From: CAJXMH01 sp040220135
GTDB taxonomy: Bacteria > Bacteroidota > Bacteroidia > Flavobacteriales_E > Vicingaceae
Assembly (NCBI GenBank): GCA_040220135.1
Contig: JAVJTT010000021.1
Span: 1 to 64,000, forward strand
DNA length: 64,000 bases
Direction of reading: 5' to 3'
The notes under the pieces were generated by a model. The model made no database searches, was not told where the DNA came from, and saw only the letters and a list, made by a program, of their open reading frames with translations. The translations under genes were made by a program, and so were the position numbers. How positions within the stretch are numbered: position 1 is the first letter of the stretch; each line of letters opens with the position of its first letter. Positions 6,420-15,733 of the stretch are shown here, piece by piece.

Positions 6420-8114
6420 ATGCAAAAACTTCGCACTGCGGCACTTACGGCCTTAATTTGCTCCATCAGCTTTTTTGCTTGTCAAGACGACGAGCCTACC
6501 AATCCCGCCGGTCCAAATGGAAATAATGGCAATGGAGGCAACAACCAACCTACCGTGAGCGCCGATGGTTATACTTTGATCAAAGAAGATGCCTCTGGCG
6601 ATGCTACTTGGTTCCCCCCTGGGCAACAAGACCGGGTACCGGGAGGCTTGGATGGAACCAAATTGGAATACCGCTACTTGGATTCCCTAGATCAAATCAA
6701 CTTCCGATTTACGGTAGTAAACCTAAACGATTTTAGCTCAAGTCCTTCTTTTGATTTGAACTTTGTGCTTCCCAACGGAACGGTTCCGCCCAAAGGCACT
6801 GGGGTTCCTTTTAACGGTAACACTTTAACCCATAAAACCGCTGCGGTTTACACCGATAATGGTGGAACACCTCCAAACACCTACAGCTACAATCAAACCA
6901 ATCAGTTTGCAGTAAACGGTATGGGCTACACCGCCGATTTTGGACCTTCCATGCCACATAGTGCCCTCAAAAGCATCTGTGAAAATTGCATCGACTTTAA
7001 TTTAGACGTGCCCAACAATCAAATCAACGTTACCATTGATCGTAAACTCATTATTAAAAACGAAGAAATTGATTCTACAAGTCGCACCGCCACCATTCAA
7101 TTGGTAGCCAACCTTGGTTACCAGAGGGTAAACAACGACAAAATATGCGATGGTGAGTCGTTTCAAATACGACTGAGCAACACCATAAACTTAAACGGCC
7201 TACCTAGCTTGTCAGCCACCGCGGCTACTAACATTACTTCGCGTTCTGCAACCCTCAGTGCTGCAGTTTCAGATTCAGGTTCTAGCCCGGTTACTCTAAG
7301 AGGCTTCTGCTATGCTGAAACTTCAAACCCAACGCTTGCTGATTCAGTGCTTACTCAAGGAAGTGGAAACGGTAATTTTACTGCTAGCGTACAAAATTTA
7401 AGAACCGCTAATACCTACTATGTTAGAGCCTTTGCCACCAATGCCAAGGGTACGGCTTACGGACCGGAGTTGAGTTTCACCACCCTAGCCATTGATACAG
7501 TTCCTTTGCTTCAAACCAATGCTGTATTTAACATTACCCATTCCTCAGGAAGGTTAAGTGGCACCGTTCTTTATGACGGGAACAGACCCATTTTGGAAAG
7601 AGGTTTTGTGGTGACAGAAATGCCCAATCCCAACCCCAATCTTGACAGTAATTTTCGGGCTTTTGCACCCGGATTGGGAACTGGAACTTATTACACCAAT
7701 CTAACCATTTTACCTTCCAAGTCGACTTTTTACATTCGGGCATATGCTAAGAATGATTTGGGTGTTGGCTTTGGAAATGAAGTGCAGTTTACCACTATCG
7801 ATACCACGGCTTCCCCTACCGTGCTTACTTTAATTGCGATTAACATTACCCAATCTTCAGCCTATTGTGGTCTAGACGTAGTAGACAATAACAACTCAGC
7901 TGTTTCGGAAGGTGGCTTGGTCTACAGTACTTCTCCAAACCCCACTTTAGCCGATAGTAAAGTAATGGTGCAAAACATTAATCCGGGACCGGACTCTTAC
8001 GGACTCGCCATCCCCAATTTACAAGCCAATACAACTTACTATTATAAGGGCTATGCGACCAATGGGTTTGGCACTAATTACGGACAACAAAGAGAATTTA
8101 AAACCAATCCTTAA
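6420..8114 (+). CDS. Lipoprotein with fibronectin-III-like repeats
   Basis: A 564-aa protein with a signal peptide and lipobox ending at Cys21 (SISFFAC), so a surface or outer-membrane lipoprotein. A Gly/Asn-rich linker follows, then a beta-rich N-terminal domain (about 50-265). Three repeats of about 90-100 residues follow, each with the pattern ITxxSAxLxxxVxDxG... and NTTYYxRAYATNxxGTxYG, ending in FTT. The repeat pattern is that of the Ig/fibronectin-III-like modules common in Bacteroidota surface proteins. The function is unknown; binding or adhesion is inference. Confidence 0.82.
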   Translation: MQKLRTAALTALICSISFFACQDDEPTNPAGPNGNNGNGGNNQPTVSADGYTLIKEDASGDATWFPPGQQDRVPGGLDGTKLEYRYLDSLDQINFRFTVVNLNDFSSSPSFDLNFVLPNGTVPPKGTGVPFNGNTLTHKTAAVYTDNGGTPPNTYSYNQTNQFAVNGMGYTADFGPSMPHSALKSICENCIDFNLDVPNNQINVTIDRKLIIKNEEIDSTSRTATIQLVANLGYQRVNNDKICDGESFQIRLSNTINLNGLPSLSATAATNITSRSATLSAAVSDSGSSPVTLRGFCYAETSNPTLADSVLTQGSGNGNFTASVQNLRTANTYYVRAFATNAKGTAYGPELSFTTLAIDTVPLLQTNAVFNITHSSGRLSGTVLYDGNRPILERGFVVTEMPNPNPNLDSNFRAFAPGLGTGTYYTNLTILPSKSTFYIRAYAKNDLGVGFGNEVQFTTIDTTASPTVLTLIAINITQSSAYCGLDVVDNNNSAVSEGGLVYSTSPNPTLADSKVMVQNINPGPDSYGLAIPNLQANTTYYYKGYATNGFGTNYGQQREFKTNP

Positions 8115-8152
8115 GGCTTTTGGTATAATAAGTTGTGCTAGGTAAAAGTAGT

Positions 8153-8572
8153 TTAAGTGCCGTATTTTTCACGCATAAACTTTAGCGATTCTTCCATTAA
8201 TTCTTTCAGCACCTCTTGGTCTACATCAGAAAGCTTTTTTAGGTAAAGGCAAGATTTCCCAGTTTTATGCTTACCCAATTTTTGCATCAATTCATCATAA
8301 CGACTAAAGCCCGACATGATGTAAAGCGTTAATGCGGTTTTACGGGGCGAGAAACCAATGCGCAAAAAGTCACCCTCACGACCGCTGTCGTATTTATAAT
8401 GATAGCTGCCAAATCCCACGATGCTTGAACCCCACATTTTTGGTTCTTCGCCGCTTACTTCTTTGATCATTTCTAAGACTTCGAAGGCATCTTTTCTTCG
8501 CTGTTCCGGCTCAGCTTGGTTTAAAAAGTCTTCTACTGAAGATTCTGTGGGTTGGGTTTTATTGGCAGCCAT
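8153..8572 (-). CDS. DUF1801 domain protein
   Basis: A 139-aa soluble protein that matches the DUF1801 (YdhG-like) fold by its order of motifs: a helical start (VEDFLNQAEPEQRRKDAFEV), the central GFGSYHYKYDSG, then LRIGFSPRKTALTLYIM and the C-terminal LKKLSDVDQEVLKELM. Some relatives have been linked to iron handling, but the biochemical role is not settled. It is convergent with the lipoprotein gene before it and separated from the next gene by a divergent promoter region. Confidence 0.85.
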   Translation of the reverse strand: MAANKTQPTESSVEDFLNQAEPEQRRKDAFEVLEMIKEVSGEEPKMWGSSIVGFGSYHYKYDSGREGDFLRIGFSPRKTALTLYIMSGFSRYDELMQKLGKHKTGKSCLYLKKLSDVDQEVLKELMEESLKFMREKYGT

Positions 8573-8631
8573 AGGATTATATTAATTTAGTCAAGGGCTC
8601 AAATTTAGCTCAAAAAAATTGAGGTAGTTAC

Positions 8632-8660
8632 TTTCAGCATCGAAGCGAATTGTAATTTTG
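8632..8660 (+). promoter_or_regulatory. Promoter, -33 TTT and -7 TAATTTTG
   Basis: TAATTTTG at 8653-8660 fits the Bacteroidota -7 box TAnnTTTG. TTT at 8632-8634 is 18 bp upstream, a usual spacing. It would serve the MORN-repeat gene starting at 8678. Confidence 0.55.
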
Positions 8661-8677
8661 GTTTCTTTTTAAAATTT

Positions 8678-9646
8678 ATGAAAACCAATTTACTTCGATT
8701 ATTGCAGCACTTGATTTTACTATTTCTTGTTTCTTTTAATACTGTCCTTTGCGCTCAAGCTTATAAAGAGTATTGGGGCAATGACTCAATGAAGCTAGAA
8801 GGTCACATTCGGAATAGTGAAAGGGATGGTCAATGGAAAAGGTGGTACCCCAATGGTCAACTAGAGTATAAGGGAAGTTATATTATGGGAATTCCCGAAG
8901 GGACTTGGACCTATTTCTGCAAACATGGATATTTAGAGAAAGTCATAAAGTGGGAAAAGGGGAGGTGCTACGACATTGTAGATTATTTTTTATCCGGTGA
9001 ACCAAGTGTTTACTTGCATTTTGATGAAGGTTTAAGCACACAGCAGTACCTAGAGTACTATAAAATTGATAAATGGGCTAAAGAGAACCAATTAAAAATT
9101 ACCTTAAATAGAGCCCTCAATGCAAACGAAGATAGTCTGGTACACTTTCGTTTTGTTCCTTTGATTATTGGCAATCGAGTAGACCCGCTTGGTTTTCAAG
9201 ATAAGTATTCTAGACATAAAGACAGTGTGGTAATTGTTGAAATGTACAAGAATCGGTACTTGATTGAATTTTGTAAATCACTAAGTCAAGAGTTTGTATA
9301 CAAAGAGTATTTCTACCAAGGGGCAGGTCTGCTTACAAATATGACTCACCTAGTTAAGCGTTTTGAGGATTCGGTGCTTTTAGATCTAGAAACTGATTAT
9401 TATGAAGTTGAGCCTTTTGGGAGGTATAAAGAGAAGCTTGTAATTGATAATAAACTCATCCACAAAACGAGTTTCGATATAAATAAGCCCAACGATCAAA
9501 ATTGCACAACCTACCACGAGAGTGGTGAGTATGAATCAGTAGCCTTTTATAAAAATGGGAAGAAGGAAGGAAAGGTCAGGTATTTTGATGAATCAGGCAA
9601 ATTGATAAGGAAGGAAAAATACAAAGAAGGAAAACGCATCAAGTGA
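8678..9646 (+). CDS. YwqK-like MORN-repeat protein
   Basis: A 322-aa secreted protein (signal peptide about 1-26, ending CAQA). The N-terminal third has MORN-2 type repeats (LEGHIRNSERDGQWKRWYPN, LEYKGSYIMGIPEGTWTYF). A long unrecognised middle is followed by a C-terminal MORN pair (VAFYKNGKKEGKVRYFDESG). Databases often label such proteins 'toxin-antitoxin system YwqK family antitoxin', but no toxin gene is adjacent and the signal peptide argues against a cytosolic antitoxin. The biological role is unknown. Confidence 0.78.
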   Translation: MKTNLLRLLQHLILLFLVSFNTVLCAQAYKEYWGNDSMKLEGHIRNSERDGQWKRWYPNGQLEYKGSYIMGIPEGTWTYFCKHGYLEKVIKWEKGRCYDIVDYFLSGEPSVYLHFDEGLSTQQYLEYYKIDKWAKENQLKITLNRALNANEDSLVHFRFVPLIIGNRVDPLGFQDKYSRHKDSVVIVEMYKNRYLIEFCKSLSQEFVYKEYFYQGAGLLTNMTHLVKRFEDSVLLDLETDYYEVEPFGRYKEKLVIDNKLIHKTSFDINKPNDQNCTTYHESGEYESVAFYKNGKKEGKVRYFDESGKLIRKEKYKEGKRIK

Positions 9647-9721
9647 AAGAAAAGCGAAATTAGAACTAGCGAGTATGTTTTACCTGCTCAATTTTCTATT
9701 CCATGAAGAATCACCTGATCA

Positions 9722-10006
9722 TCACTTTTTTTTCAGTACATCCTGCAATTCCACTCTTTTCTGAAAAACAGAAGCGGCAAAAGGACAAAGGGGTAGTATT
9801 TCTACTTGCTTTTCTCTAGCTTCTTTCACTAAGGCTTCCAGCAGTTTTTCACCCACTCCTTCGCCCCGAAAGTTGCCCGATACTTCAGTATGATCAATGA
9901 TCCATTTATCAGCCGCAACTGAATAGCTCATTTCGCCCATTTTTTGGCTTGTTTGGGAGGCAATAAGCTTTCCTCTTTCTTCAAATTGTTGTTTTTTTAT
10001 TTCCAT
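9722..10006 (-). CDS. Short GNAT-like N-acetyltransferase
   Basis: A 94-aa protein of the small GNAT type (NATD1/YidJ-like). The acetyl-CoA-binding segment GNFRGEGVGEKLLEALVKEA follows a strand DHTEVSG, and the C-terminal LPLCPFAASVFQKR is typical of this subgroup. The substrate is unknown. It is a single gene on the minus strand with a GluR0-like channel gene downstream. Confidence 0.88.
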   Translation of the reverse strand: MEIKKQQFEERGKLIASQTSQKMGEMSYSVAADKWIIDHTEVSGNFRGEGVGEKLLEALVKEAREKQVEILPLCPFAASVFQKRVELQDVLKKK

Positions 10007-10070
10007 AGCCCAATGGTGTATTTTAATAAGATAAAAAATTTATGATGCACCTCTATTTTCATAGGCACAA

Positions 10071-11156
10071 TTACTCTCCAATCCCAAATTGCATCACTTG
10101 TTCGTTCCATTTTTCGGTACCAATTAAGCGAATTAGTTCTGGGTTTAGCTGATCCAAAAGCTTACTCCCTTTTGGAAAAGCAAAGCTGTAATATTGTCGG
10201 TTTAAGTGCAGGGGTAAAACTTTAAGTGGCGACTCATAGTCTTCTTTTTGCAAATAATAGCGCAAGAGTGGTTCGTCGTAGACAAAAGCTTGCAATTTTC
10301 CTTTATCCAAAGCTTGTAAGCCTTCTGCTACCGTGAGGTATGTTTTTGCATCAATTCTATTTTTGTGCAAGTAACTTTCACTGCTAGAAGCTTCAATGGT
10401 GCCCACCGTTAATTCTTTAAGGTCGCTTAGGTTTTGTATCTCTGAATCTAATTGACCTACCGTTAAAGAGGCTGCAATAGAGGCCGTAAAACCCGAAATG
10501 ATGATTAAAGCGGTAAACATCCAAATCAGCGTAGTGAGCTTGCCACCGGTAGTTAGAGGAGACTTATCGCCATAGCCAACAGTTGTCATAGTTACAGCTG
10601 AAAACCAAATGCCGCTAAAAATTCCTTTTCCACCTTTTTCAAAGTGTGGGTTTTTCCCTTTTTCAAACAACCAAATAAAAAAACCAAAGATGAAAATGAC
10701 TAAAAAGAGCAATAAAACAGCTTTCAAAAAATTTAAAGAGAATATATTTTTGATGAATAGCAAGATTTGGCTCTCCTGCTCAGTGTGCGCTACAATGGCC
10801 AAATTGCTTATGGCAAAAGGTTGACTGAATTTCATTTTTCGTAAGCGACCTTCAGTAACCGTTAAAGGGTTTATGCTTAAATCTACCTCACCCTTTTCCA
10901 CCGCCTCAATTAGCTCATCTAACTCATAGCTTTTGTATTGTATGGGTAGGCTCAAGTCACGTGCCATTTCTTCAATCAAAAAAACACTAATGCCTTGCAT
11001 TTGACCACTTTCGTCGGTGTACACAAAAGGAGGGGAGTTCTTATATCCTATCTTTATTCCTTGCCCTTCATTTTGCGTTAAAGAGTCAATTTGGTTGGAA
11101 AAAGCCTGAAAGTTTAAAAATAGACCAAGTGCAAAGAATAGTAGAAATCGTAGCAT
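10071..11156 (-). CDS. GluR0-like glutamate-receptor potassium channel
   Basis: A 361-aa protein with the layout of bacterial ionotropic glutamate receptors. It has a signal peptide (1-20), the first half of a periplasmic solute-binding domain (GIKIGYKNSPPFVYTDESG), then a two-helix pore with the selectivity filter TVGYGD at about 190-195, then the second half of the binding domain (LTVGTIEASSSESYL to the C-terminus). Splitting of the binding domain by the pore is diagnostic. The filter predicts K+ selectivity; the ligand is probably an amino acid, by inference. Confidence 0.88.
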   Translation of the reverse strand: MLRFLLFFALGLFLNFQAFSNQIDSLTQNEGQGIKIGYKNSPPFVYTDESGQMQGISVFLIEEMARDLSLPIQYKSYELDELIEAVEKGEVDLSINPLTVTEGRLRKMKFSQPFAISNLAIVAHTEQESQILLFIKNIFSLNFLKAVLLLFLVIFIFGFFIWLFEKGKNPHFEKGGKGIFSGIWFSAVTMTTVGYGDKSPLTTGGKLTTLIWMFTALIIISGFTASIAASLTVGQLDSEIQNLSDLKELTVGTIEASSSESYLHKNRIDAKTYLTVAEGLQALDKGKLQAFVYDEPLLRYYLQKEDYESPLKVLPLHLNRQYYSFAFPKGSKLLDQLNPELIRLIGTEKWNEQVMQFGIGE

Positions 11157-11165
11157 GTGGAAATG

Positions 11166-11552
11166 TTAATTTAAGCGTGCCGGATCAATCAATTGAAATT
11201 CGGGAATTTTAACTTCAAATAAACGGTCTGTTTCACAATCTTTCATCAAGTAATTGCCCCACATCATGCCCATATCGGTTTTAAGTTCACAAAACGATTG
11301 ATATTCATGCGATTCTCCAGGCTTAATAATTGGCTGTTTGCCCACTACGCCTTCACCCTTAACTTCTTTTATTGCCCCATAAGAATCAAAGATGTACCAA
11401 TGCCGGCTAAGCAATTGCACCGCTTTTGAATATTGATTCTGAATGGCAATTTGGTAGGCAAATAAGTACTGCCTTTTAGAGGGAAAAGAGTGGTCCTCTA
11501 AATATTCAGCTTTAATTTGTATGCTAATGTGGTCGGTAAGATGCGGGGCCAT
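11166..11552 (-). CDS. apaG: ApaG domain protein
   Basis: A 128-aa protein matching ApaG throughout: TDHISIQIKAEYLEDHS at the N-terminus, FAYQIAIQNQ, LLSRHWYIFDSYG, VKGEGVVGKQPIIKPGE and MWGNYLM. I start it at ATG 11552; a longer frame upstream would run into the preceding gene, whose stop ends 1 bp away. The fold is fibronectin-III-like and the family is linked to Co2+/Mg2+ tolerance in enterobacteria. The tight spacing suggests co-transcription with the T9SS plug gene. Confidence 0.93.
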   Translation of the reverse strand: MAPHLTDHISIQIKAEYLEDHSFPSKRQYLFAYQIAIQNQYSKAVQLLSRHWYIFDSYGAIKEVKGEGVVGKQPIIKPGESHEYQSFCELKTDMGMMWGNYLMKDCETDRLFEVKIPEFQLIDPARLN

Positions 11553-11553
11553 A

Positions 11554-12954
11554 TTAATTCGAGGTATTATTAGAATTCTGCAAAGAGAAACCAATTAGAC
11601 GGTCGTAGATCTCTCCTTGTTTTCTATGGTAAACTAAAATGTAGTAATTATTCTCGGTTTCTGAATGAGTGCCTTCTATGGCTGCTATATCGCCTTCTGT
11701 TTCTCCTTGCGGAAGAAAGGCATACATGTAATTGTAATAGCCTTGTTTTAAAATGGTTTTTAGACGGTATTCTTTTTCAACCGCTACGTACTCCATCTTA
11801 AACTCTTTTTTAAACTGCCACTCACTAAGCTCTCCAAATACGTAGACATCGCCATTTGGTAAAGGAGTTTCTCTTTTAAGAGTAAAGTAGGTGTACATGT
11901 AATCGGCCTCTTTGTTAGAGTTTGCAGCCTCATTCTTTTTAATCAGTCTTTGCCCATTGATGTCGTTTTGAAAATAGTACCGTTTAAAGGAACGGGGCTC
12001 TTCCGGAATTATCCAAACATTGAACTTGCCCTGCTCGATTTGTATGCCGTCAACATTCATCGATTGATATTGAAGGTCTTTGGTGTCAAAAAAGCGGAAC
12101 TCATTTCCTCCATTAAAAAGGTTTTTGTCTTCATAATTATACACTAACTCATCACCTCTAACAAACAAAGGCTTTAAATCACTGATGGCATTATCCCACC
12201 GTCGGTTTTGCATGATCAATACCTTGAGGTCGGTGTAAGGGTCTACCACAGGGTAGTTACGTAAATTTAAGGTGAGGTCAACTTCTTGTTTGTAATCCCG
12301 AAAACGAGCAAGGGTTGCCATTTTAATTCGGGGTTCCACGCTGATCTTTTTATCCGCTACAAAAAAACGTCGGGTCAAGATCAAATCGGCAGGATCATTA
12401 TTAGCGTAAACTTTTAGCACATAATTTCCCGACTTAATAAACTGTATGTCTTGATTGGGGAATTCCAATTGGTAGTGCAAGTATTGAAAGAAAGTGTTAA
12501 AAGAATAATTGTATTCTTCAATAAAGCCATTAAAAAAGCCCTTAATGTATTCTTGAGGAGCGAGTAGGGAAGGCTCCCAATTCGCATTACAATGCACAAA
12601 CTCATAAGAGTAGGTATGAAACTCCTGATCCATATCGTCAAAATGCAGTTGAAGCTGCTTGTTGTCGTTCATGAAAATTACCGGAAAAGAAAGTGGCTCG
12701 TTCTTTACGTAAAGTTGAGCGGTGCGTATGTTTTCTTTGTAAATATGGTCATCGTAGCGGAGGTAGTCCTTGTCGACATAATTGGTTTTTTCTTCAGTAG
12801 CCGAGCGATCATCTTCTCGAGTGTATGAAGGTTCTGCTTTTGGCTGACTTGTCTGACTGTCTACCACTGCTTTGTTTCCGCAAGAGGAAAGCGCACCCAA
12901 GAACAGCAAGACAGAAAAAATAAAATAAAGGTTGGGAAGAAATTTTTGATTCAT
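11554..12954 (-). CDS. Type IX secretion system plug protein (DUF5103)
   Basis: A 466-aa lipoprotein with a lipobox at LSSC, about residue 25. The body matches the DUF5103 family: DYLRYDDHIYKENIRTAQLY, LQLHFDDMDQEFHTYSYEFVHCNANWEPS, and the C-terminal segment with NGDVYVFGELSEWQ. In Flavobacterium this family forms the Plug that closes the periplasmic side of the SprA translocon. The start is at ATG 12954, since the codon before it is TTG. Its presence agrees with the T9SS sorting domain in the broken gene at 56638. It is divergent from nqrA. Confidence 0.88.
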   Translation of the reverse strand: MNQKFLPNLYFIFSVLLFLGALSSCGNKAVVDSQTSQPKAEPSYTREDDRSATEEKTNYVDKDYLRYDDHIYKENIRTAQLYVKNEPLSFPVIFMNDNKQLQLHFDDMDQEFHTYSYEFVHCNANWEPSLLAPQEYIKGFFNGFIEEYNYSFNTFFQYLHYQLEFPNQDIQFIKSGNYVLKVYANNDPADLILTRRFFVADKKISVEPRIKMATLARFRDYKQEVDLTLNLRNYPVVDPYTDLKVLIMQNRRWDNAISDLKPLFVRGDELVYNYEDKNLFNGGNEFRFFDTKDLQYQSMNVDGIQIEQGKFNVWIIPEEPRSFKRYYFQNDINGQRLIKKNEAANSNKEADYMYTYFTLKRETPLPNGDVYVFGELSEWQFKKEFKMEYVAVEKEYRLKTILKQGYYNYMYAFLPQGETEGDIAAIEGTHSETENNYYILVYHRKQGEIYDRLIGFSLQNSNNTSN

Positions 12955-13093
12955 CAATAATGGCTTATAAGGCTAAATTAAGTAAAGCCAACGCAATTCT
13001 TGTCACCCAATTGTCCACTTTGATTCTAAATAACTTATTGCAAGTGGGTTACTAAAATGTTAAAGTTTTGTGCAAAATTCCTTTTAAAAGGAG

Positions 13094-13122
13094 TTTAAAA
13101 AATGTTAGAAGTCTTATTTTTG
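13094..13122 (+). promoter_or_regulatory. Promoter of the nqr operon
   Basis: TATTTTTG at 13115-13122 fits TAnnTTTG, with TTT at 13094-13096 18 bp upstream. The predicted start near 13129 gives a leader of about 23 nt before nqrA. Confidence 0.6.
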
Positions 13123-13151
13123 CGCCCAAATTCGAACAGATAAGAAAAACT

Positions 13152-14504
13152 ATGTCTAAAGCGCTTAAACTGAGAAGAGGAGTAGACATTAAGCTAATCG
13201 GCGAAGCTGAGAAGATTATCACCGATGCTCCTTACCCCAAAACAGTAGCCATAAAACCTACCGATTTCGAAGGAATTAAGCCTAAAGTAATTGTGAAGCC
13301 CGGCGATGAAGTAAAAGCCGGAACCACTATTATGTATGACCGAGATCAGGAGAAAGTGAAATTTGCTGCTCCTTTAAGTGGTGAAGTAGTAGAAGTAAAG
13401 CGTGGAGAAAAGCGCAAGCTACTTGAGGTTATTATTTTGGCTGACAAAGAGGTCCAATACGAAGATTTTAAGGCGGCCGACCCCAATAGCTTGAACCGAG
13501 AAGAGATTATTGAAAAGCTTTGCGATTCTGGAGCTTGGCCGTTTATTACTCAACGTCCTTACGATGTGATTGCCAATCCGGACCAAAAGCCGAAGTCTAT
13601 TTTTATTTCAGCTTTTGATTCAGCTCCTTTGGCAGCTGACAATGATTTTGTAGTTCACGGAGAAGACGAAGTTTTCCAAAAAGGAATTGATGCTTTAGCC
13701 AAATTAACCGAAGGCAAGGTTCACTTGACCACCAATGGTGCGGCAAAAGCAGACGACGCTTTTTTAAAGGCGAAAAATGTAGTGCATCATCAAGTAAGTG
13801 GTCCGCATCCTGCCGGAAACGCCGGGGTTCACATTCATCACTTTGACCCGGTTGGGAGAGGAGATGTAGTATGGACCGTAAAGCCCCAAGATGTACTAAC
13901 CATCGGTCGACTGTTTGATGCCGGTAAGTTCGACGCGAGTCGTATTGTGGCTTTAACAGGTTCTCAAGCCAAAGACAGAAAATATTACCGCACCTTTTTA
14001 GGAACTTCCACCAAAGAACTTTTTGATCAGTATACCGATTCTGAAAACACCCGTTACATTTCGGGAAGTGTTTTAAGCGGAACTAAAATTGACAAAGAAG
14101 GCTATTTAGGTTTTTACGATTCTCAATTGGTGGCTATGCCAGAAGGTGGTAACCCTGAAATGTTCGGTTGGATCAAGCCTAACCCAGGCAAATTTAGTTT
14201 GTCACGTGCTTTAGTTTCTTGGTTGCAACCCGGCAAAAAATACGACTTAAATGCTAACATGAATGGCGAGGAAAGACCCTTTGTGGTCACGGAAGAATAT
14301 GAAAAAGTTTTTCCTTTTGATATCTATCCGGTGCAACTTATTAAAGCCATACTTGTTGAAGATATTGAATTAATGGAAGAACTCGGTATTTATGAGGTGG
14401 CACCAGAAGATTTTGCCCTTTGTGAAACCATCTGTACTTCCAAAGTTCCATCCCAAACCATTGTTCGTAACGGACTTAATATGTTACGAGAAGAATTGAG
14501 TTAA
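13152..14504 (+). CDS. nqrA: Na+-NQR subunit A
   Basis: A 450-aa subunit of the Na+-translocating NADH:quinone oxidoreductase, a peripheral cytoplasmic subunit. The family start MSKALKLRRGVDIKLIGEAE fixes the start at 13152. Other conserved parts are GAWPFITQRPYD, SGPHPAGNAGVHIHHFDPV and the C-terminal CETICTSKVPSQTIVRNGL. It is the first gene of a six-gene operon with 11-33-bp gaps and has its own promoter. Confidence 0.97.
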   Translation: MSKALKLRRGVDIKLIGEAEKIITDAPYPKTVAIKPTDFEGIKPKVIVKPGDEVKAGTTIMYDRDQEKVKFAAPLSGEVVEVKRGEKRKLLEVIILADKEVQYEDFKAADPNSLNREEIIEKLCDSGAWPFITQRPYDVIANPDQKPKSIFISAFDSAPLAADNDFVVHGEDEVFQKGIDALAKLTEGKVHLTTNGAAKADDAFLKAKNVVHHQVSGPHPAGNAGVHIHHFDPVGRGDVVWTVKPQDVLTIGRLFDAGKFDASRIVALTGSQAKDRKYYRTFLGTSTKELFDQYTDSENTRYISGSVLSGTKIDKEGYLGFYDSQLVAMPEGGNPEMFGWIKPNPGKFSLSRALVSWLQPGKKYDLNANMNGEERPFVVTEEYEKVFPFDIYPVQLIKAILVEDIELMEELGIYEVAPEDFALCETICTSKVPSQTIVRNGLNMLREELS

Positions 14505-14522
14505 AACCTAATACAGTTTACA

Positions 14523-15722
14523 ATGAGTAATGCAATTCATCAGTTTTTAGAAGACAAAGTAAAACCAAACTTTGACAAGGGTGGAAAGCTTGAGAAATAC
14601 TATCCGGCTTACGATGCTTTAGAAACGTTCATGTTTGTTCCCGGACACACTACAGGGAAAAGAGGCTCGCACATTCGCGATGGCATTGATATGAAGCGCA
14701 CCATGATTATGGTGGTTGTGGCTCTAGTGCCTGCTTTATTATTCGGTATTTGGAATACCGGACATCAATATTACATGGCCCTAGGTGAGCAAGCTGACTT
14801 TTGGACTAAAGTTTTATACGGTGCCTTGGAGGTACTTCCAATTGTAGTGGTTTCTTATGCTGCAGGCCTTGGAGTAGAATTCATCTTTGCTATTATTAAC
14901 AAGCACCAAGTGAATGAAGGCTTCCTGGTTTCAGGGATGCTAATTCCCCTCTGTTTACCGGTTGAAATTCCTCTATGGATGGTGGCAGCAGCCACTATTT
15001 TTGCCGTTATCATCGGTAAAGAAGTGTTTGGAGGAACCGGAATGAACATACTTAATGTTGCCTTAACCGCAAGAGCCTTCTTGTTTTTTGCCTATCCTAC
15101 TTGGATGTCAGGTGATAAAGTATGGATCGGAGAAGGAACCAATGAAGCAGTAGCTTATGCCGACGGTTCTACCGGAGCTACACTACTTGCTCAAGCAACT
15201 GAAAAATCTTCCGGCTTCGTCAACGCGGCCGGTGCGGAGTATGGAGATACCTTTTGGAATGCCTTTATGGGTTTTATACCTGGTTCAATTGGAGAAACTT
15301 CAACTTTTGCCATCTTGATTGGTGCCGCTATTTTACTCATTACCGGAATTGGTAGTTGGAAAATCATGTTATCAGGCGTGTTAGGAGCCTATGTGATGGG
15401 ATTGATCTTTAATGCCTTTGCAGTTAATCCATTCATGGAAGTACCTGCTCATTATCATTTAGTAATGGGTGGTTTTGCTTTTGGAATTGTTTTCATGGCA
15501 ACCGACCCGGTAAGTGCTGCCCAAACAAGCACCGGGAAATACATCTATGGCTTCTTGATCGGTTTACTCGGTATTATGATCCGAGTATTTAACCCTGCCT
15601 ATCCGGAAGGAATCATGTTAGCCATCTTGTTCATGAACGTAATGGCGCCTTTAATTGATCATTACGTGATTCAAGCGAATGTTAAAAGAAGAAAGAAACG
15701 AACTGTTGCAGTAGCAGCTTAA
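14523..15722 (+). CDS. nqrB: Na+-NQR subunit B
   Basis: A 399-aa integral membrane subunit with about ten membrane segments. The covalent FMN attachment motif is present as DGSTGAT, with Thr220 as the predicted flavin-linked residue. Conserved family segments include HIRDGIDMKRTM, EGFLVSGMLIPLCLP and FMATDPVSAAQTSTGK. Together with NqrD and NqrE it makes up most of the membrane part of the sodium pump. It follows nqrA after an 18-bp gap. Confidence 0.97.
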   Translation: MSNAIHQFLEDKVKPNFDKGGKLEKYYPAYDALETFMFVPGHTTGKRGSHIRDGIDMKRTMIMVVVALVPALLFGIWNTGHQYYMALGEQADFWTKVLYGALEVLPIVVVSYAAGLGVEFIFAIINKHQVNEGFLVSGMLIPLCLPVEIPLWMVAAATIFAVIIGKEVFGGTGMNILNVALTARAFLFFAYPTWMSGDKVWIGEGTNEAVAYADGSTGATLLAQATEKSSGFVNAAGAEYGDTFWNAFMGFIPGSIGETSTFAILIGAAILLITGIGSWKIMLSGVLGAYVMGLIFNAFAVNPFMEVPAHYHLVMGGFAFGIVFMATDPVSAAQTSTGKYIYGFLIGLLGIMIRVFNPAYPEGIMLAILFMNVMAPLIDHYVIQANVKRRKKRTVAVAA

Positions 15723-15733
15723 AGTGATAGATT

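Noticed and set aside
8678..9646. Antitoxin of a toxin-antitoxin pair, from the YwqK label
   Set aside because: A signal peptide is present and no toxin-like gene is next to it.
11553..11594. N-terminal extension of ApaG (14 residues)
   Set aside because: It would overlap the preceding gene and lacks family similarity; ATG 11552 gives the normal ApaG length.
13068..13151. N-terminal extension of NqrA (28 residues)
   Set aside because: It covers the predicted promoter, and the conserved NqrA start MSKALKLRRGVDI lies at 13152.
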